From assembly GCA_002344075.1 (NCBI GenBank), contig DDTM01000057.1, positions 26,219 through 90,218 on the forward strand: 64,000 bases of DNA, in the 5' to 3' direction. Source of the DNA: Bacteroidetes bacterium UBA2364. GTDB lineage: Bacteria; Bacteroidota; Rhodothermia; Rhodothermales; UBA2364. A program made the translations under genes and the position numbers. The notes under the pieces are model-generated. The model did no database searches. It was given only the letters and a program-made list of their open reading frames with translations, and was not told the DNA's origin. Shown here one piece after another: positions 1-8,586 of this stretch. Position 1 is the stretch's first letter, and each line of letters starts with the position of its first letter.

Positions 1-1284
1 ATCGTGAATAGGGTTTGCGTCCACCATACCCGGAACCACCTGCCCACCAGAGAATTCGGCGATGAGTGCCGCCGCCCGTGCTGCTGCCCAGACCTGTCCG
101 TTAGGATCTACACCCCGTTCAAAACGATAAGACGCATCGGTAGAAAGGCGTCCTTCTTCTTTGTCTGCTTCACGAATGTTTTTCGCTGCTTTGCGTATAG
201 CTGTTGGATTGAACCAAGCTGATTCCAGCAAGACATTTACCGTAGTGTCTGTCACTTCCGAGTTTTCGCCCCCCATAATTCCCCCAATCGCGACTTCTCG
301 TTCGCTATCGCATATCATTATGGTGCCTTTGGGCAAGATACGGGGCTTGCTGTCTAATGTGGTAAAGGGCAAGGGGCCTTGGGTTTGTCGTACCACAATT
401 TTATGGCCAGCAAGTTGATCAAAATCGAAGGCGTGGAGTGGTTGCCCACATTCGTACATTACATAGTTGGTTACATCCACAATATTGTTCCGTGGACGTA
501 GCCCGATAGCTTCGAGGCGTTGTTGCATCCACTTGGGTGAGGGACCAATCTTTACACCCTCAACCAGAATGCCCACATACCGATGACACACATCGGGACA
601 CTCGATCTCTACCGAGAATTTATGGGCCGCTTCACCACCATGTTCTGGCAGATCTACAGCGGGTATTTGTACAGAGATACCCGTCACGGCACTAAGATCA
701 CGGGCAATACCCAGATGACTGATGGCATCCGGACGATTCGGGGTGATGTTCACATCCGTCACCGTGTCGCTCTCGGAAGTACCTTGCTGGTCTAAGTAGT
801 CTGCAAAGGTTTGACCTGTCACCGCAGTTTCTGCCAAGACCATGATGCCACTGTGGTCCTCCGAAAGTCCCAGTTCCATCGCCGAGCAAATCATACCATT
901 AGATTCTTCGCCCCGGATTTTACCTTTTTTGATAGTTATTTCGGTCTTTGGCGCATCAGGGTTATGTTTTTCGGTTGGCAGCATCAACTTCGTTCCAATC
1001 GTTGCAACCACCACTTTTTGCCCTGCGGCCACATTGGGTGCACCACAAACAATTTTGATTCCTTTTCCGCTTCCATCCAAGTCCACATGGCATACCGAGA
1101 GTTTATCGGCGTTTGGGTGTTGTTCGCGGGCGAGGACATGTCCCACGATGAGTCCTGGAAAGGTATTGCCCACCGTCCATGACTCTTCTTCTTCCAGTCC
1201 CAGCATGGTGAGGGTATCGGCCACTTCCTGCGGCGTAAGGTCATGCGAAATATAATCCTTAAGCCAGTTATGCGAAATATTCAT
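1..1284 (-). CDS. pheT: Phenylalanyl-tRNA synthetase beta subunit, N-terminal part (cut by window edge)
   Basis: Charges tRNA-Phe with phenylalanine in the cytoplasm as an alpha2-beta2 enzyme with PheS. The frame is open from an ATG at 1284 to base 1, giving 428 of the usual ~800 residues; the C-terminal part lies outside the window. Visible landmarks are the N-terminal MNISHNWLKDY, the tRNA-binding-fold segment EQHPNADKLSVCHVD, the NRPDAISHLGIARD motif of the B1 core, and DVTNYVMYECGQPLHAFD of the B3/B4 editing region. It follows pheS on the same strand after 52 bases, the usual pheST operon. Identity is secure; only the missing part cannot be judged. Confidence 0.96.
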   Translation of the reverse strand, partial: MNISHNWLKDYISHDLTPQEVADTLTMLGLEEEESWTVGNTFPGLIVGHVLAREQHPNADKLSVCHVDLDGSGKGIKIVCGAPNVAAGQKVVVATIGTKLMLPTEKHNPDAPKTEITIKKGKIRGEESNGMICSAMELGLSEDHSGIMVLAETAVTGQTFADYLDQQGTSESDTVTDVNITPNRPDAISHLGIARDLSAVTGISVQIPAVDLPEHGGEAAHKFSVEIECPDVCHRYVGILVEGVKIGPSPKWMQQRLEAIGLRPRNNIVDVTNYVMYECGQPLHAFDFDQLAGHKIVVRQTQGPLPFTTLDSKPRILPKGTIMICDSEREVAIGGIMGGENSEVTDTTVNVLLESAWFNPTAIRKAAKNIREADKEEGRLSTDASYRFERGVDPNGQVWAAARAAALIAEFSGGQVVPGMVDANPIHD

Positions 1285-1336
1285 GTTCTATGTAACGTAT
1301 TATATTTTTTAAATCTGAAAGACTGTCACAAACTGC

Positions 1337-2344
1337 TTAGAATTGTTCTAAGAACCGCAAGTCATTTTCGTACAACACGCGAATGTCGGTAATACCGTGC
1401 CGCAACATTGCAATGCGCTCCACGCCCATTCCAAAGGCATAGCCCGTATATTTTTCGGAATCTATCCCACAGTTTTCGAGGACATTAGGATCTACCATGC
1501 CACATCCCAGAATTTCCAGCCACCGTCCAGAGCCGTCTTCGTTCTGCCACCAAATGTCCACCTCGGCACTTGGCTCGGTAAATGGGAAGAAACTGGGACG
1601 AAACCGCATTTTTACCCCCACGCCAAAGGCTGCTTCGGCAAACATCCGAAGGACTTGCTTCAGGTCTGCAAACGTCACCTGTTCATCTACATAAAGCCCT
1701 TCTACTTGATGAAAGAGGCAATACGATTTATAGGTAATGGTCTCGTTTCGATATACACGCCCTGGGGCAATGATGCGGATGGGCGGCTGCGTGTTCTGCA
1801 TGGTACGTACCTGTACTGGCGAAGTATGGGTACGCAACACTACACCACCATTTTCGTTGTTAGGTGCTTCCACGAAGAATGTATCCTGCATGTCGCGAGC
1901 GGGATGATCGGGCGGAAAATTGAGGGCGGAAAAATTATACCAATCTTCCTCGATCTCTGGCCCCTCGGCTACACCAAACCCAAAACTAAGAAAAATCCGC
2001 TTAATCTCTTCCATCGTTTGACGAATAGGATGTAGTCCTCCAACGGGTTGCATACGCCCTGGCAATGTAAGGTCTATGGCCTGTGCAACTGCCTGTTTCT
2101 GTGCAGCCTCCACAAATGCCTGCGCCGCTGTGAGACGAGCCTCCACGAGTTGTTTTAGGGTATTCACAGCCGCTCCATAAGCTTTACGCTCCTCTGGAGC
2201 GATCTTGCCGATCTGGCTAAACAAATCGGTAAGGAGGCCATTTTTACGGCCTAAGTACTTAATACGAAAGGCTTCGACCGAGGCAGCATCGTGCAGGTCT
2301 TCTGCCTGAATTTGCGACTCCAGCGTGGCTAAGGAAGAAATCAT
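1337..2344 (-). CDS. pheS: Phenylalanyl-tRNA synthetase alpha subunit
   Basis: Catalytic subunit of the class II phenylalanyl-tRNA synthetase. The 335 residues match the normal bacterial length. The N-terminal ~90 residues form the helical tRNA-binding arm (GRKNGLLTDLF is typical). The catalytic core carries motif 2 (YRNETITYKSYCLFHQVEG) and motif 3 (YAFGMGVERIAMLRHGI) with its ATP-binding Arg. It is the first gene of the pheST operon. The ATG at 2344 gives the expected N-terminus and no earlier start is needed. A 232-base gap separates it from the next gene upstream, enough for its own promoter, but I could not pick a convincing one. Confidence 0.97.
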   Translation of the reverse strand: MISSLATLESQIQAEDLHDAASVEAFRIKYLGRKNGLLTDLFSQIGKIAPEERKAYGAAVNTLKQLVEARLTAAQAFVEAAQKQAVAQAIDLTLPGRMQPVGGLHPIRQTMEEIKRIFLSFGFGVAEGPEIEEDWYNFSALNFPPDHPARDMQDTFFVEAPNNENGGVVLRTHTSPVQVRTMQNTQPPIRIIAPGRVYRNETITYKSYCLFHQVEGLYVDEQVTFADLKQVLRMFAEAAFGVGVKMRFRPSFFPFTEPSAEVDIWWQNEDGSGRWLEILGCGMVDPNVLENCGIDSEKYTGYAFGMGVERIAMLRHGITDIRVLYENDLRFLEQF

Positions 2345-2576
2345 AACAACGATTTTGGTATCAAGTTTTGTAATCCGTTAAATTATATCGTACCTGACCA
2401 AGCCGATAAAGGATTCTTGGCGAAAGCGGCAACAAAATGACAGGATTTGCACGTTGATTTTTCAGAAAAACGTTTTCATTACGCATCTACCCTCTATTCT
2501 TTTGTTTAAGGCTTCGCGGTGCTCCTGAAAGAAGTTGATCGGTTGATTCGTTTTGCATGAGGAATCGCTAAACGCT

Positions 2577-4790
2577 TCAGCAACGGTCTATCACCGCCAC
2601 ATTCCGGGTGTTAAGAGAAAGTTGCCAACCTGGTTCTAATACCACAGTTGCATTTTGGCTTACCAGAAGCGCGGGACCATTTAATGTTGCACCGGAATTT
2701 AGTTCTTCCCACTGGTAAACTGGAGCGGCAAACCATGTTTTTTGGACCAAGAAGAATGTGCTGCGGGTGGCAGGCGGAACGTAATGCGAGGTTGTCTCTG
2801 CAAAGACTTCGGGTGGCAGGCGATTGCGGCCTCGCGCTTGTATAGAAACACACTCTATGACACTGCCTGCAATCCAATGGCCGTACATACGTTCATAAGC
2901 AGTCTTAAAAACACGGGCCAATTCACGTCGGTTTTCCTGCATAGGCACCTCAATCCAGGATTCCTGACCGGAAAGGCGGAGTCGGAGGGTTTGAGATACT
3001 ATTTCTTGTGTGGCTTCAGGAATCCCCTCTTCCGACAATTGTACCCGAATCTGTGTTTCCAATTGCCGGAAGTATTGGCGCAGACGCGGCATCGAGGGCA
3101 ACTTAGTCAGTATTTCTTGGTGTGCAAACCGTTCGATGGCTGCATGTCCGATACCATAAGCGCTTAACAAACCAGCCTGATAGGGAATAAGAATTTTTTG
3201 GATACCAAGTGCATCAGCCAACGCACATACATGCTGTCCACCAGCGCCGCCAAAACCGAGGAGGCTATACATTGCCGGATTTGCCCCTTTTGCCAACGAG
3301 ATTTTACGGATGGCATCGGCCATTTTTTCGTTTGCAATCTGGATAAAACCTGCCAATAGGGCTTCTTTTGAAAAGTTTTTTCCGGTGTTTTCGTGGAGAC
3401 GCTGCTGGATTTCTTCAATGCGACTCTTTGCAGCCTCGGTTACAATCGGCAGGCCAAAGGAGGGCGAATCCAATCTTCCTGCCAGAAGGTTTATATCCGT
3501 AATGGTTAACGGGCCACCCGCGCCATAACATGCCGGGCCGGGATATGCACCCGCACTTTTTGGACCCACCGTCAGCCTGAATCCGTCAAACCCGCAGACG
3601 GATCCTCCTCCGGCGGCTACGGTTTCGATGGCGAGCGAAGGAGAAAGCAAGCGTACATCTCCAATTTGGGTTTCCATCCGATAATCAAACCCATTGTCGT
3701 AGCGCGAAACATCGGTACTGGTTCCGCCCATGTCGAAGGTGAGTAGGCGATTTTCGCCGCAAAGCCGAGCAATTCGGGCAGATCCGATGACTCCACCCGC
3801 TGGTCCAGAAAGCAGGCTGTCTTTTGCAGTAAACAAATCCGACCGGACCAAATGTCCGGCACTGGTCATAACCCTAAAATTGGGCGTGGTATCCCAGGAA
3901 AGTTTACCCAAAATCCCGGACAGATACGTTCGGATGAGGGGATCCAAATAGGCATTGATGAGCGTAGTTTCGGTTCGGAACAATAATTTTATGTGGGGCG
4001 CAAGGGCCGATGAGGCCGATACGAAGCGGAAGCCAGCATCCCGAAAAGCGTTTTCTAAGTATTGTTCGTGTATTGGATTCCGGTAGCTATGGAGCAGGGC
4101 AATCGCGACAGAATCAAAACTGCCCTGTTGGACCGATTGTACCAATACCTGCACGGCTTCTTCCGATAGATCCTTAATAATACCTCCATCCGCTGCAAGC
4201 CTTTCCGGAACCTCGAATACGCCTGCATAAAGGGGAGGCGGTTTACGAATTTCGAGTGCAAACAGTTCGGGCCGAGCCTGTGTTCCGATGAGCGGTAAAT
4301 CCCGAAAACCCTGCGTAATGAGCAACGCCACTCGTGCGCCCTTTCTTTCCAAAAGGGCATTGGTGCCGCGTGTAGAGCCTAATTTCAGTGTAATGGGCGG
4401 AAAGGCCATACCCAAAGCCGTTTCTGTGACCAATCGGGCGGCCAAGATCGGAGGCTCCTCGAACGCGGTTAGTTCAAAGGTTCCCAAGCCTAAGGTTGGA
4501 GAAGGGGTTTGTAGGACGATACGCCGGGCCGAACTGTCCACTTTTTCTACCAAAACAGGAGGGCTATCGGGTAAAATCCGAAAAGCGTAACCCTCAAAGA
4601 TAGATGCTTGGGTGGGCCATTGGGCCTCGAAGTACAGTGTTTTACCATCTTCCCAGCGGTTGATGCGTCCACGCAATGCCCCATTACTCAGAATTTTGAA
4701 CGAACGGACTTTTCCGTCTGGCAGTCGTGCTAGACAGTCTGTAAATGTTCCGCCCGTATCCATCCAAAGTTCATAGGGTGATGTTTCCAT
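2577..4790 (-). CDS. Hydantoinase/5-oxoprolinase family protein, HyuA-like subunit
   Basis: ATP-dependent ring-opening hydrolase of the HyuA/OplA type, which acts on hydantoins, 5-oxoproline or related lactams or ketones. I start it at the ATG at 4790 (737 residues), because this puts the nucleotide-binding motif WMDTGGTFTDCLA near the N-terminus as in the family. The frame also opens at 4985, but that would overlap the RNase T2 gene by 179 bases. Other landmarks are GSTRGTNALLERKGARVAL, a second phosphate-binding segment FDMGGTSTDVSRY, and AAGGGSVCGFDGFRLTVGPKSAGAYPGPACYG cut here as AAGGGSVCGF and PGPACYG. HyuA normally pairs with a HyuB subunit, or is fused to one in 5-oxoprolinase; neither is seen here. 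Substrate unknown. Confidence 0.85.
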   Translation of the reverse strand: METSPYELWMDTGGTFTDCLARLPDGKVRSFKILSNGALRGRINRWEDGKTLYFEAQWPTQASIFEGYAFRILPDSPPVLVEKVDSSARRIVLQTPSPTLGLGTFELTAFEEPPILAARLVTETALGMAFPPITLKLGSTRGTNALLERKGARVALLITQGFRDLPLIGTQARPELFALEIRKPPPLYAGVFEVPERLAADGGIIKDLSEEAVQVLVQSVQQGSFDSVAIALLHSYRNPIHEQYLENAFRDAGFRFVSASSALAPHIKLLFRTETTLINAYLDPLIRTYLSGILGKLSWDTTPNFRVMTSAGHLVRSDLFTAKDSLLSGPAGGVIGSARIARLCGENRLLTFDMGGTSTDVSRYDNGFDYRMETQIGDVRLLSPSLAIETVAAGGGSVCGFDGFRLTVGPKSAGAYPGPACYGAGGPLTITDINLLAGRLDSPSFGLPIVTEAAKSRIEEIQQRLHENTGKNFSKEALLAGFIQIANEKMADAIRKISLAKGANPAMYSLLGFGGAGGQHVCALADALGIQKILIPYQAGLLSAYGIGHAAIERFAHQEILTKLPSMPRLRQYFRQLETQIRVQLSEEGIPEATQEIVSQTLRLRLSGQESWIEVPMQENRRELARVFKTAYERMYGHWIAGSVIECVSIQARGRNRLPPEVFAETTSHYVPPATRSTFFLVQKTWFAAPVYQWEELNSGATLNGPALLVSQNATVVLEPGWQLSLNTRNVAVIDRC

Positions 4791-4806
4791 ACCATTTTCT
4801 CTTGCG

Positions 4807-5478
4807 TCATCGTACACTGCGAACCAAAAAATCCGGTTGTCCACAAGATCGTTTGGAAACGCGCAATACTTCATCCGAGCATCCTGTGGGGAAACCGTTT
4901 TTATTAAAACAAACCCGTAGTTCCTGAAAGAACCTTCCACCGCCAGCGCAAATCGGGGCCAATCCATCTGCTTTGATGGTGGCATTTTCTTGTATAAAGG
5001 CTTGTTTTAGGGCATCGGCAGTGGTCCGAAAAGGTTGCGTAGGACGCTGATAGGCTGTTGGAATCCGCACACCGTCTTTGAGTTTTTTGGAAAGGTTCAG
5101 GTATCCCTGTTGCGAAAGGCCGGAGCAAGTTCCGTGTTTTTTCCATTCGTGGCGTGCCAGTTTTTCGCTCGGAAAGAGGCTGGAAAACAGGGCCAAAGTA
5201 CGGTCTTTTAAGGCTTCTTGAGTGCAATTTTGTGGCCATCCTTTGGTGTTTTGCGGCCAAAGGCCATGCAAGACGAATCCTAATTGTTTACCGACGCCAC
5301 ATTGCTGTGGGTCATTTTGTCCTTTCTCGGCGCAATACGTGGGCGACCAGGAAAGGGCAAGGAGGTAATAATCGAACTGACCGGGCTTACTTTTCTGAGC
5401 CAGAATTTCAGCAGGGGAAAGCATCAAGAAGTACCCAATAATAGCCAAAGTAATTGCTAAGGATCGGTTATGGTCCAT
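4807..5478 (-). CDS. Ribonuclease T2 family protein, secreted
   Basis: Endoribonuclease of the T2/RNase I family that cleaves RNA through 2',3'-cyclic phosphates, probably in the periplasm. 223 residues with a hydrophobic signal segment (about 8-27, AEILAQ cleavage region). Both catalytic blocks are present: CAS1 (VLHGLWPQ, His71) and CAS2 (HEWKKHGTC, Glu111 and His115). Paired cysteines fit the usual disulfides. It lies between the BstA-like gene (21 bases upstream) and the HyuA-like gene (16 bases downstream), so the three are probably co-transcribed. No functional link among them is obvious; a scavenging role is a guess. Confidence 0.93.
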   Translation of the reverse strand: MDHNRSLAITLAIIGYFLMLSPAEILAQKSKPGQFDYYLLALSWSPTYCAEKGQNDPQQCGVGKQLGFVLHGLWPQNTKGWPQNCTQEALKDRTLALFSSLFPSEKLARHEWKKHGTCSGLSQQGYLNLSKKLKDGVRIPTAYQRPTQPFRTTADALKQAFIQENATIKADGLAPICAGGGRFFQELRVCFNKNGFPTGCSDEVLRVSKRSCGQPDFLVRSVR

Positions 5479-5499
5479 GTTACAAAAGGGTTGAGTTTG

Positions 5500-5970
5500 T
5501 TAAATCCAGTTCATGCGTTGCCGGAGGCTTGTAATTTGCGCCAGATGGATTTCGCCATGTGTTACATAGGAATCCAAGAGACCTTCTAAGGACATGGGGC
5601 CATTCTCCGGATGAAAGACCGGGCGCTTCCAATCTGCCTCGGCTACGTGGGCCAAGACATCTGACCACCGGGCATGTAAGGCGTGCAGTATGGCCAAGGA
5701 GTGGTCTATCGGAGCTGTTTTGCCATCCGGAAGTTCAGCCCATGCGTTTTGATTATAGGGACGAATTGTTGGATTTTCCTCGGTAAGGGCCAGTTTGCAA
5801 CGGATATAAGCATTCATGTGCGAATCCGCCAAATGATGTACTACCTGTCGGATAGTCCAGCCCTTCGACCGATAAGGCGTATCGAGTTGTGCGTCTTCAA
5901 GGCCCTGTAGAGCGTTTTCTAAATGGCGAGGGAGTACGCGAAGCCGATTTATTTTTTCAGAATGTCGCAT
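5500..5970 (-). CDS. YfiT/BstA-like DinB-superfamily protein, putative bacillithiol transferase
   Basis: Four-helix metal-binding protein of the DinB/YfiT group, whose Bacillus members transfer bacillithiol to electrophiles. Family signatures are LDTPYRSKGWTIRQVVHH and KLALTEENPTIRPYNQNAWAEL. The metal ligands should be His45 or His46, His138 and His142; the spacing fits YfiT. At 156 residues it lacks about 20 N-terminal residues found in most YfiT proteins, and an in-frame stop lies directly before the ATG at 5970, so either the start is truly late or the 5' end has been lost. It is first in a three-gene minus-strand group. The actual thiol cofactor is unproven. Confidence 0.85.
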   Translation of the reverse strand: MRHSEKINRLRVLPRHLENALQGLEDAQLDTPYRSKGWTIRQVVHHLADSHMNAYIRCKLALTEENPTIRPYNQNAWAELPDGKTAPIDHSLAILHALHARWSDVLAHVAEADWKRPVFHPENGPMSLEGLLDSYVTHGEIHLAQITSLRQRMNWI

Positions 5971-6172
5971 TTACTTAAGAGAAGATATTTGAGCGTAAGG
6001 AAGCCTCAATTTGTGATAACCAGATTTGATAATAGCCCGTTCGTGTAGTAGTTTGCAAGTACTGAATACAACAGACACCTAAAAAAATAGGGAGAAATGA
6101 AACCGTCTATCGGTCATCTCGTCCAAACATTCTGTTTTATTGACTTATCAAACCCTTAACGACCAAGAAATC

Positions 6173-7954
6173 ATGGCAAAAAAAAGCGCTCCAACAGGCT
6201 TTGCAGCAGTGGAACAATACATCGCTTATTACCCCGAATGGGCAAAGGAACTGGCCCGGAAGTATTTCACCAAAACCCTGAATCAATTTATTCTCTATGG
6301 AAATGTCCGGAACTTGGTTCCGTCATTGGACGAGAATGACAATCCTACCTATATATCGTTACGGGAATTTTTAATTCAGGATCTTTTTGCAGGACGCGAT
6401 ATCATCCTGTTTTATGACCGCTCTGCCGGAATTCAGTTTGGGAATGCAGAATCTCAGAAGGATTTTAACCGTGCATTATCGGGCTACGATACCATTTTTG
6501 GAACCGATTATGCACAAAAAGTCCCGAAAGACCCGGTACGTGTTTTTGCTGTTTTGGAAAATTATTTCCGGCTTCGATTAGCAGATGGAAAAAGAGTGGC
6601 CGTTATTATGGATTATGCCGAGACACTCATTCCAATGTCTGAAGCAGGTAATCTTTCTACCGAAGACCGGAATGCCTTGGTTTTTTTGCAACGTTGGGCA
6701 CACGATCCGCTCTTTCTAAATCGTGATTTTACCCTTTGTCTGGTTGCAGAAAGCCTCACTGCACTCAACCAACAGTTGGTACAAAGTCCTTATACAGCAG
6801 AAATAAAAATTCAGATTCCTGAAGAACCACAGCGTCTTACCTTTATTAAATGGTATATCGGCAAAAGAACTGCCGACTTCAAGAAACTATCCGAAGTAAT
6901 TCCCGAGACCTTGGCACAAAATACTGCCGGCCTCAATTACATCCAACTCCGCACCATTTTGGCCGATGTCCTTGAAAATCAACATCCCCTTACCTTTGAT
7001 TTTCTGATCAAGCGGAAAAAAGAACTCATCGAAGCAGAAGCATTCGGTATGCTTGAGTTTGTGGAAACCGATTATAGTTTAGACATGGTAGCCGGACATC
7101 GCGAGGTTAAAAAACATTTGCGTGAGGCAGCGGTTGCCCTTAAAAGTGGCCGTCCGGATGTCATGCCGATGGGGTATTTGGTCAATGGGCCAGTAGGGAC
7201 GGGGAAAACCTTTATCATCACTTGTTTTGCCGGAGAAATTGGCGTGCCAATGGTGAAACTGAAGAACTTCCGATCTCAATGGCAGGGCCAAACCGAAGCC
7301 AATCTGGAGCGGATTCTGGCACTCTTGCAGGCCATGACGCCTGTTGCCGTGATGATTGACGAAGCCGATGCGATGCTTGGTGACCGTAATAACCAAGGTG
7401 ATTCTGGGGTTTCTAACCGTGTTTTTGGCCAAATTGCGAGTTTTATGAGCAACTCCAAGAACCGAGGAAAAATCCTCTGGTTCCTCCTAACGGCTCGCCC
7501 AGACCTTATGCCCATTGACTTAAAGCGGCAAGGCCGCGCCGAGGAGCATTTGGCTCTATTTTATCCCTCTACTCGCGAAGACAGAGAAGAATTACTGACC
7601 GTAACCATGAAGAAAACCAAGACGGTCCTTTCGATGGAGGAGGTCCCCGAAACCTTCCTAAATGGAGAAGCCACGTTTTCTGGTGCCGATATGGAGGCCA
7701 TTTTTACCCGTGCTAAATTCCGCGCAGTTTCCCGTTCCGAGAAGGCAACAGATGCCAAAATAACGAAGGAAATCCTTCAGGAAACCATTGATGATTTTAT
7801 CCCACCTACCTATCCGATGGAGGTGGAGCTGCAGAACCTAGCGGCGGTGATGGAGTGTACCAGCAAGCAGTTATTACCTGAAAAATACCGCAACATGAAG
7901 CGCGAGGAAATCCTGCAACGCATCGAGCAAATCAAGCGTTTAATGGGTATTTAA
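6173..7954 (+). CDS. Tandem AAA-type ATPase with degenerate first module
   Basis: ATP-driven protein of unknown task, 593 residues from the ATG at 6173; a TTG at 6140 in the same frame is possible but adds no conserved sequence. The C-terminal half is a full AAA module: Walker A GPVGTGKT (about residues 338-345), Walker B VAVMIDEADAML (about 392-403), and a sensor-1 region WFLLTARPDL. The N-terminal half has a Walker-B-like strand (RVAVIMDYAET) but no Walker A, so it looks like an inactive AAA-like module. The last ~60 residues are charged and helical. No membrane segment or protease domain is visible. It converges on a small AT-hook gene over a shared terminator. Partner and substrate unknown. 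Confidence 0.8.
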   Translation: MAKKSAPTGFAAVEQYIAYYPEWAKELARKYFTKTLNQFILYGNVRNLVPSLDENDNPTYISLREFLIQDLFAGRDIILFYDRSAGIQFGNAESQKDFNRALSGYDTIFGTDYAQKVPKDPVRVFAVLENYFRLRLADGKRVAVIMDYAETLIPMSEAGNLSTEDRNALVFLQRWAHDPLFLNRDFTLCLVAESLTALNQQLVQSPYTAEIKIQIPEEPQRLTFIKWYIGKRTADFKKLSEVIPETLAQNTAGLNYIQLRTILADVLENQHPLTFDFLIKRKKELIEAEAFGMLEFVETDYSLDMVAGHREVKKHLREAAVALKSGRPDVMPMGYLVNGPVGTGKTFIITCFAGEIGVPMVKLKNFRSQWQGQTEANLERILALLQAMTPVAVMIDEADAMLGDRNNQGDSGVSNRVFGQIASFMSNSKNRGKILWFLLTARPDLMPIDLKRQGRAEEHLALFYPSTREDREELLTVTMKKTKTVLSMEEVPETFLNGEATFSGADMEAIFTRAKFRAVSRSEKATDAKITKEILQETIDDFIPPTYPMEVELQNLAAVMECTSKQLLPEKYRNMKREEILQRIEQIKRLMGI

Positions 7955-7974
7955 GCACAAGTATTCCTAAAAAC

Positions 7975-8007
7975 AAAGAGCGGATTTGGAAACAAACCCG
8001 CTCTTTT
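7975..8007. terminator. Bidirectional intrinsic terminator between convergent genes
   Basis: A perfect 9-base stem (7975-7983 with 7998-8006) is extended inside by four more pairs closing a GAAA tetraloop at 7989-7992. The outer A and T runs provide a U-tract in either direction. It sits 20 bases after the AAA gene stop and 20 bases from the stop of the opposing small gene, so it can end both transcripts. Confidence 0.85.
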
Positions 8008-8027
8008 CCATTTGGAATCCGAACTAA

Positions 8028-8255
8028 TTAACCTTCGGTTACATCGGCATTTTTACGTGGGCGGCCACGGCGGCCTGTACTTACTTTTTTAGCGCCGATC
8101 AACTTGTTATAGGCCTGACGACTAATCACCACTACACCTGCATCATCTACTAAAACGGCATCGTTAGAGCTGACTACTTCTTTTACAATAAGATCGGTCT
8201 GGTTTTTGAGGTCTTCAAGGGAGGCAATGCCTACAATTCCTTTAGTGCTAAGCAT
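8028..8255 (-). CDS. Small protein with C-terminal AT-hook
   Basis: 75-residue protein that I cannot assign to a named family. The first ~55 residues look like a compact alpha/beta fold (alternating hydrophobic VLVDDAGVVVIS). The tail has the AT-hook core GRRGRPRKN, which binds the minor groove of AT-rich DNA in other proteins. It may be a nucleoid-associated or regulatory protein; this is inference from the tail alone. It has its own promoter region of about 330 bases, shared divergently with the GH127 gene, with an inverted repeat in the leader (8286-8310). Confidence 0.7.
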   Translation of the reverse strand: MLSTKGIVGIASLEDLKNQTDLIVKEVVSSNDAVLVDDAGVVVISRQAYNKLIGAKKVSTGRRGRPRKNADVTEG

Positions 8256-8586
8256 GTTTTTAAAAATTTATAGAGTTAGAAAACGGGCTTATATTGATTG
8301 TGAATAAGCCAAAATCGAATAAGTACGGAGAATATAAGCATATAGACATATCGTAAACAACTCAAATCCTGTTTTTTTTCCAACTGCCTTATTTCTTTAC
8401 GGTTCATTAATAAATTTATACATTCTTTTTTGCTATCAAAAGTGTAATAATTTTATTTGAGGGCTAAATTAAGGTTATTAATTGGAGATTAACCTCTATG
8501 TATCACCATCCAATGATCATAAATAGTGAGTAGGATTTGGCGATTCATATGCCTTCGCATTAATTTCAATCAAATCCCAAGACATC
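8256..8586. promoter_or_regulatory. Divergent promoter region with an inverted repeat
   Basis: 331 AT-rich bases between the AT-hook gene (minus) and the GH127 gene (plus). An inverted repeat with 7-base arms (GGCTTAT at 8286-8292, ATAAGCC at 8304-8310) lies about 30 bases upstream of the small gene and could be an operator or a leader hairpin. A weaker 5-base repeat (GGTTA/TAACC) lies at 8473-8494. No coding frame is convincing and no clear Bacteroidota-type promoter box could be fixed. Confidence 0.4.

Noticed and set aside
1397..2035. Plus-strand open frame of 212 codons opposite pheS
   Set aside because: It lies wholly antisense to a conserved gene, and its product looks random, rich in His and Cys.
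2467..2476. AAAACGTTTT palindrome between pheS and the HyuA-like gene
   Set aside because: A short AT-rich palindrome expected by chance; no second copy or context.
4791..4985. Longer start for the HyuA-like gene
   Set aside because: It would overlap RNase T2 by 179 bases and add 65 residues not typical of the family.
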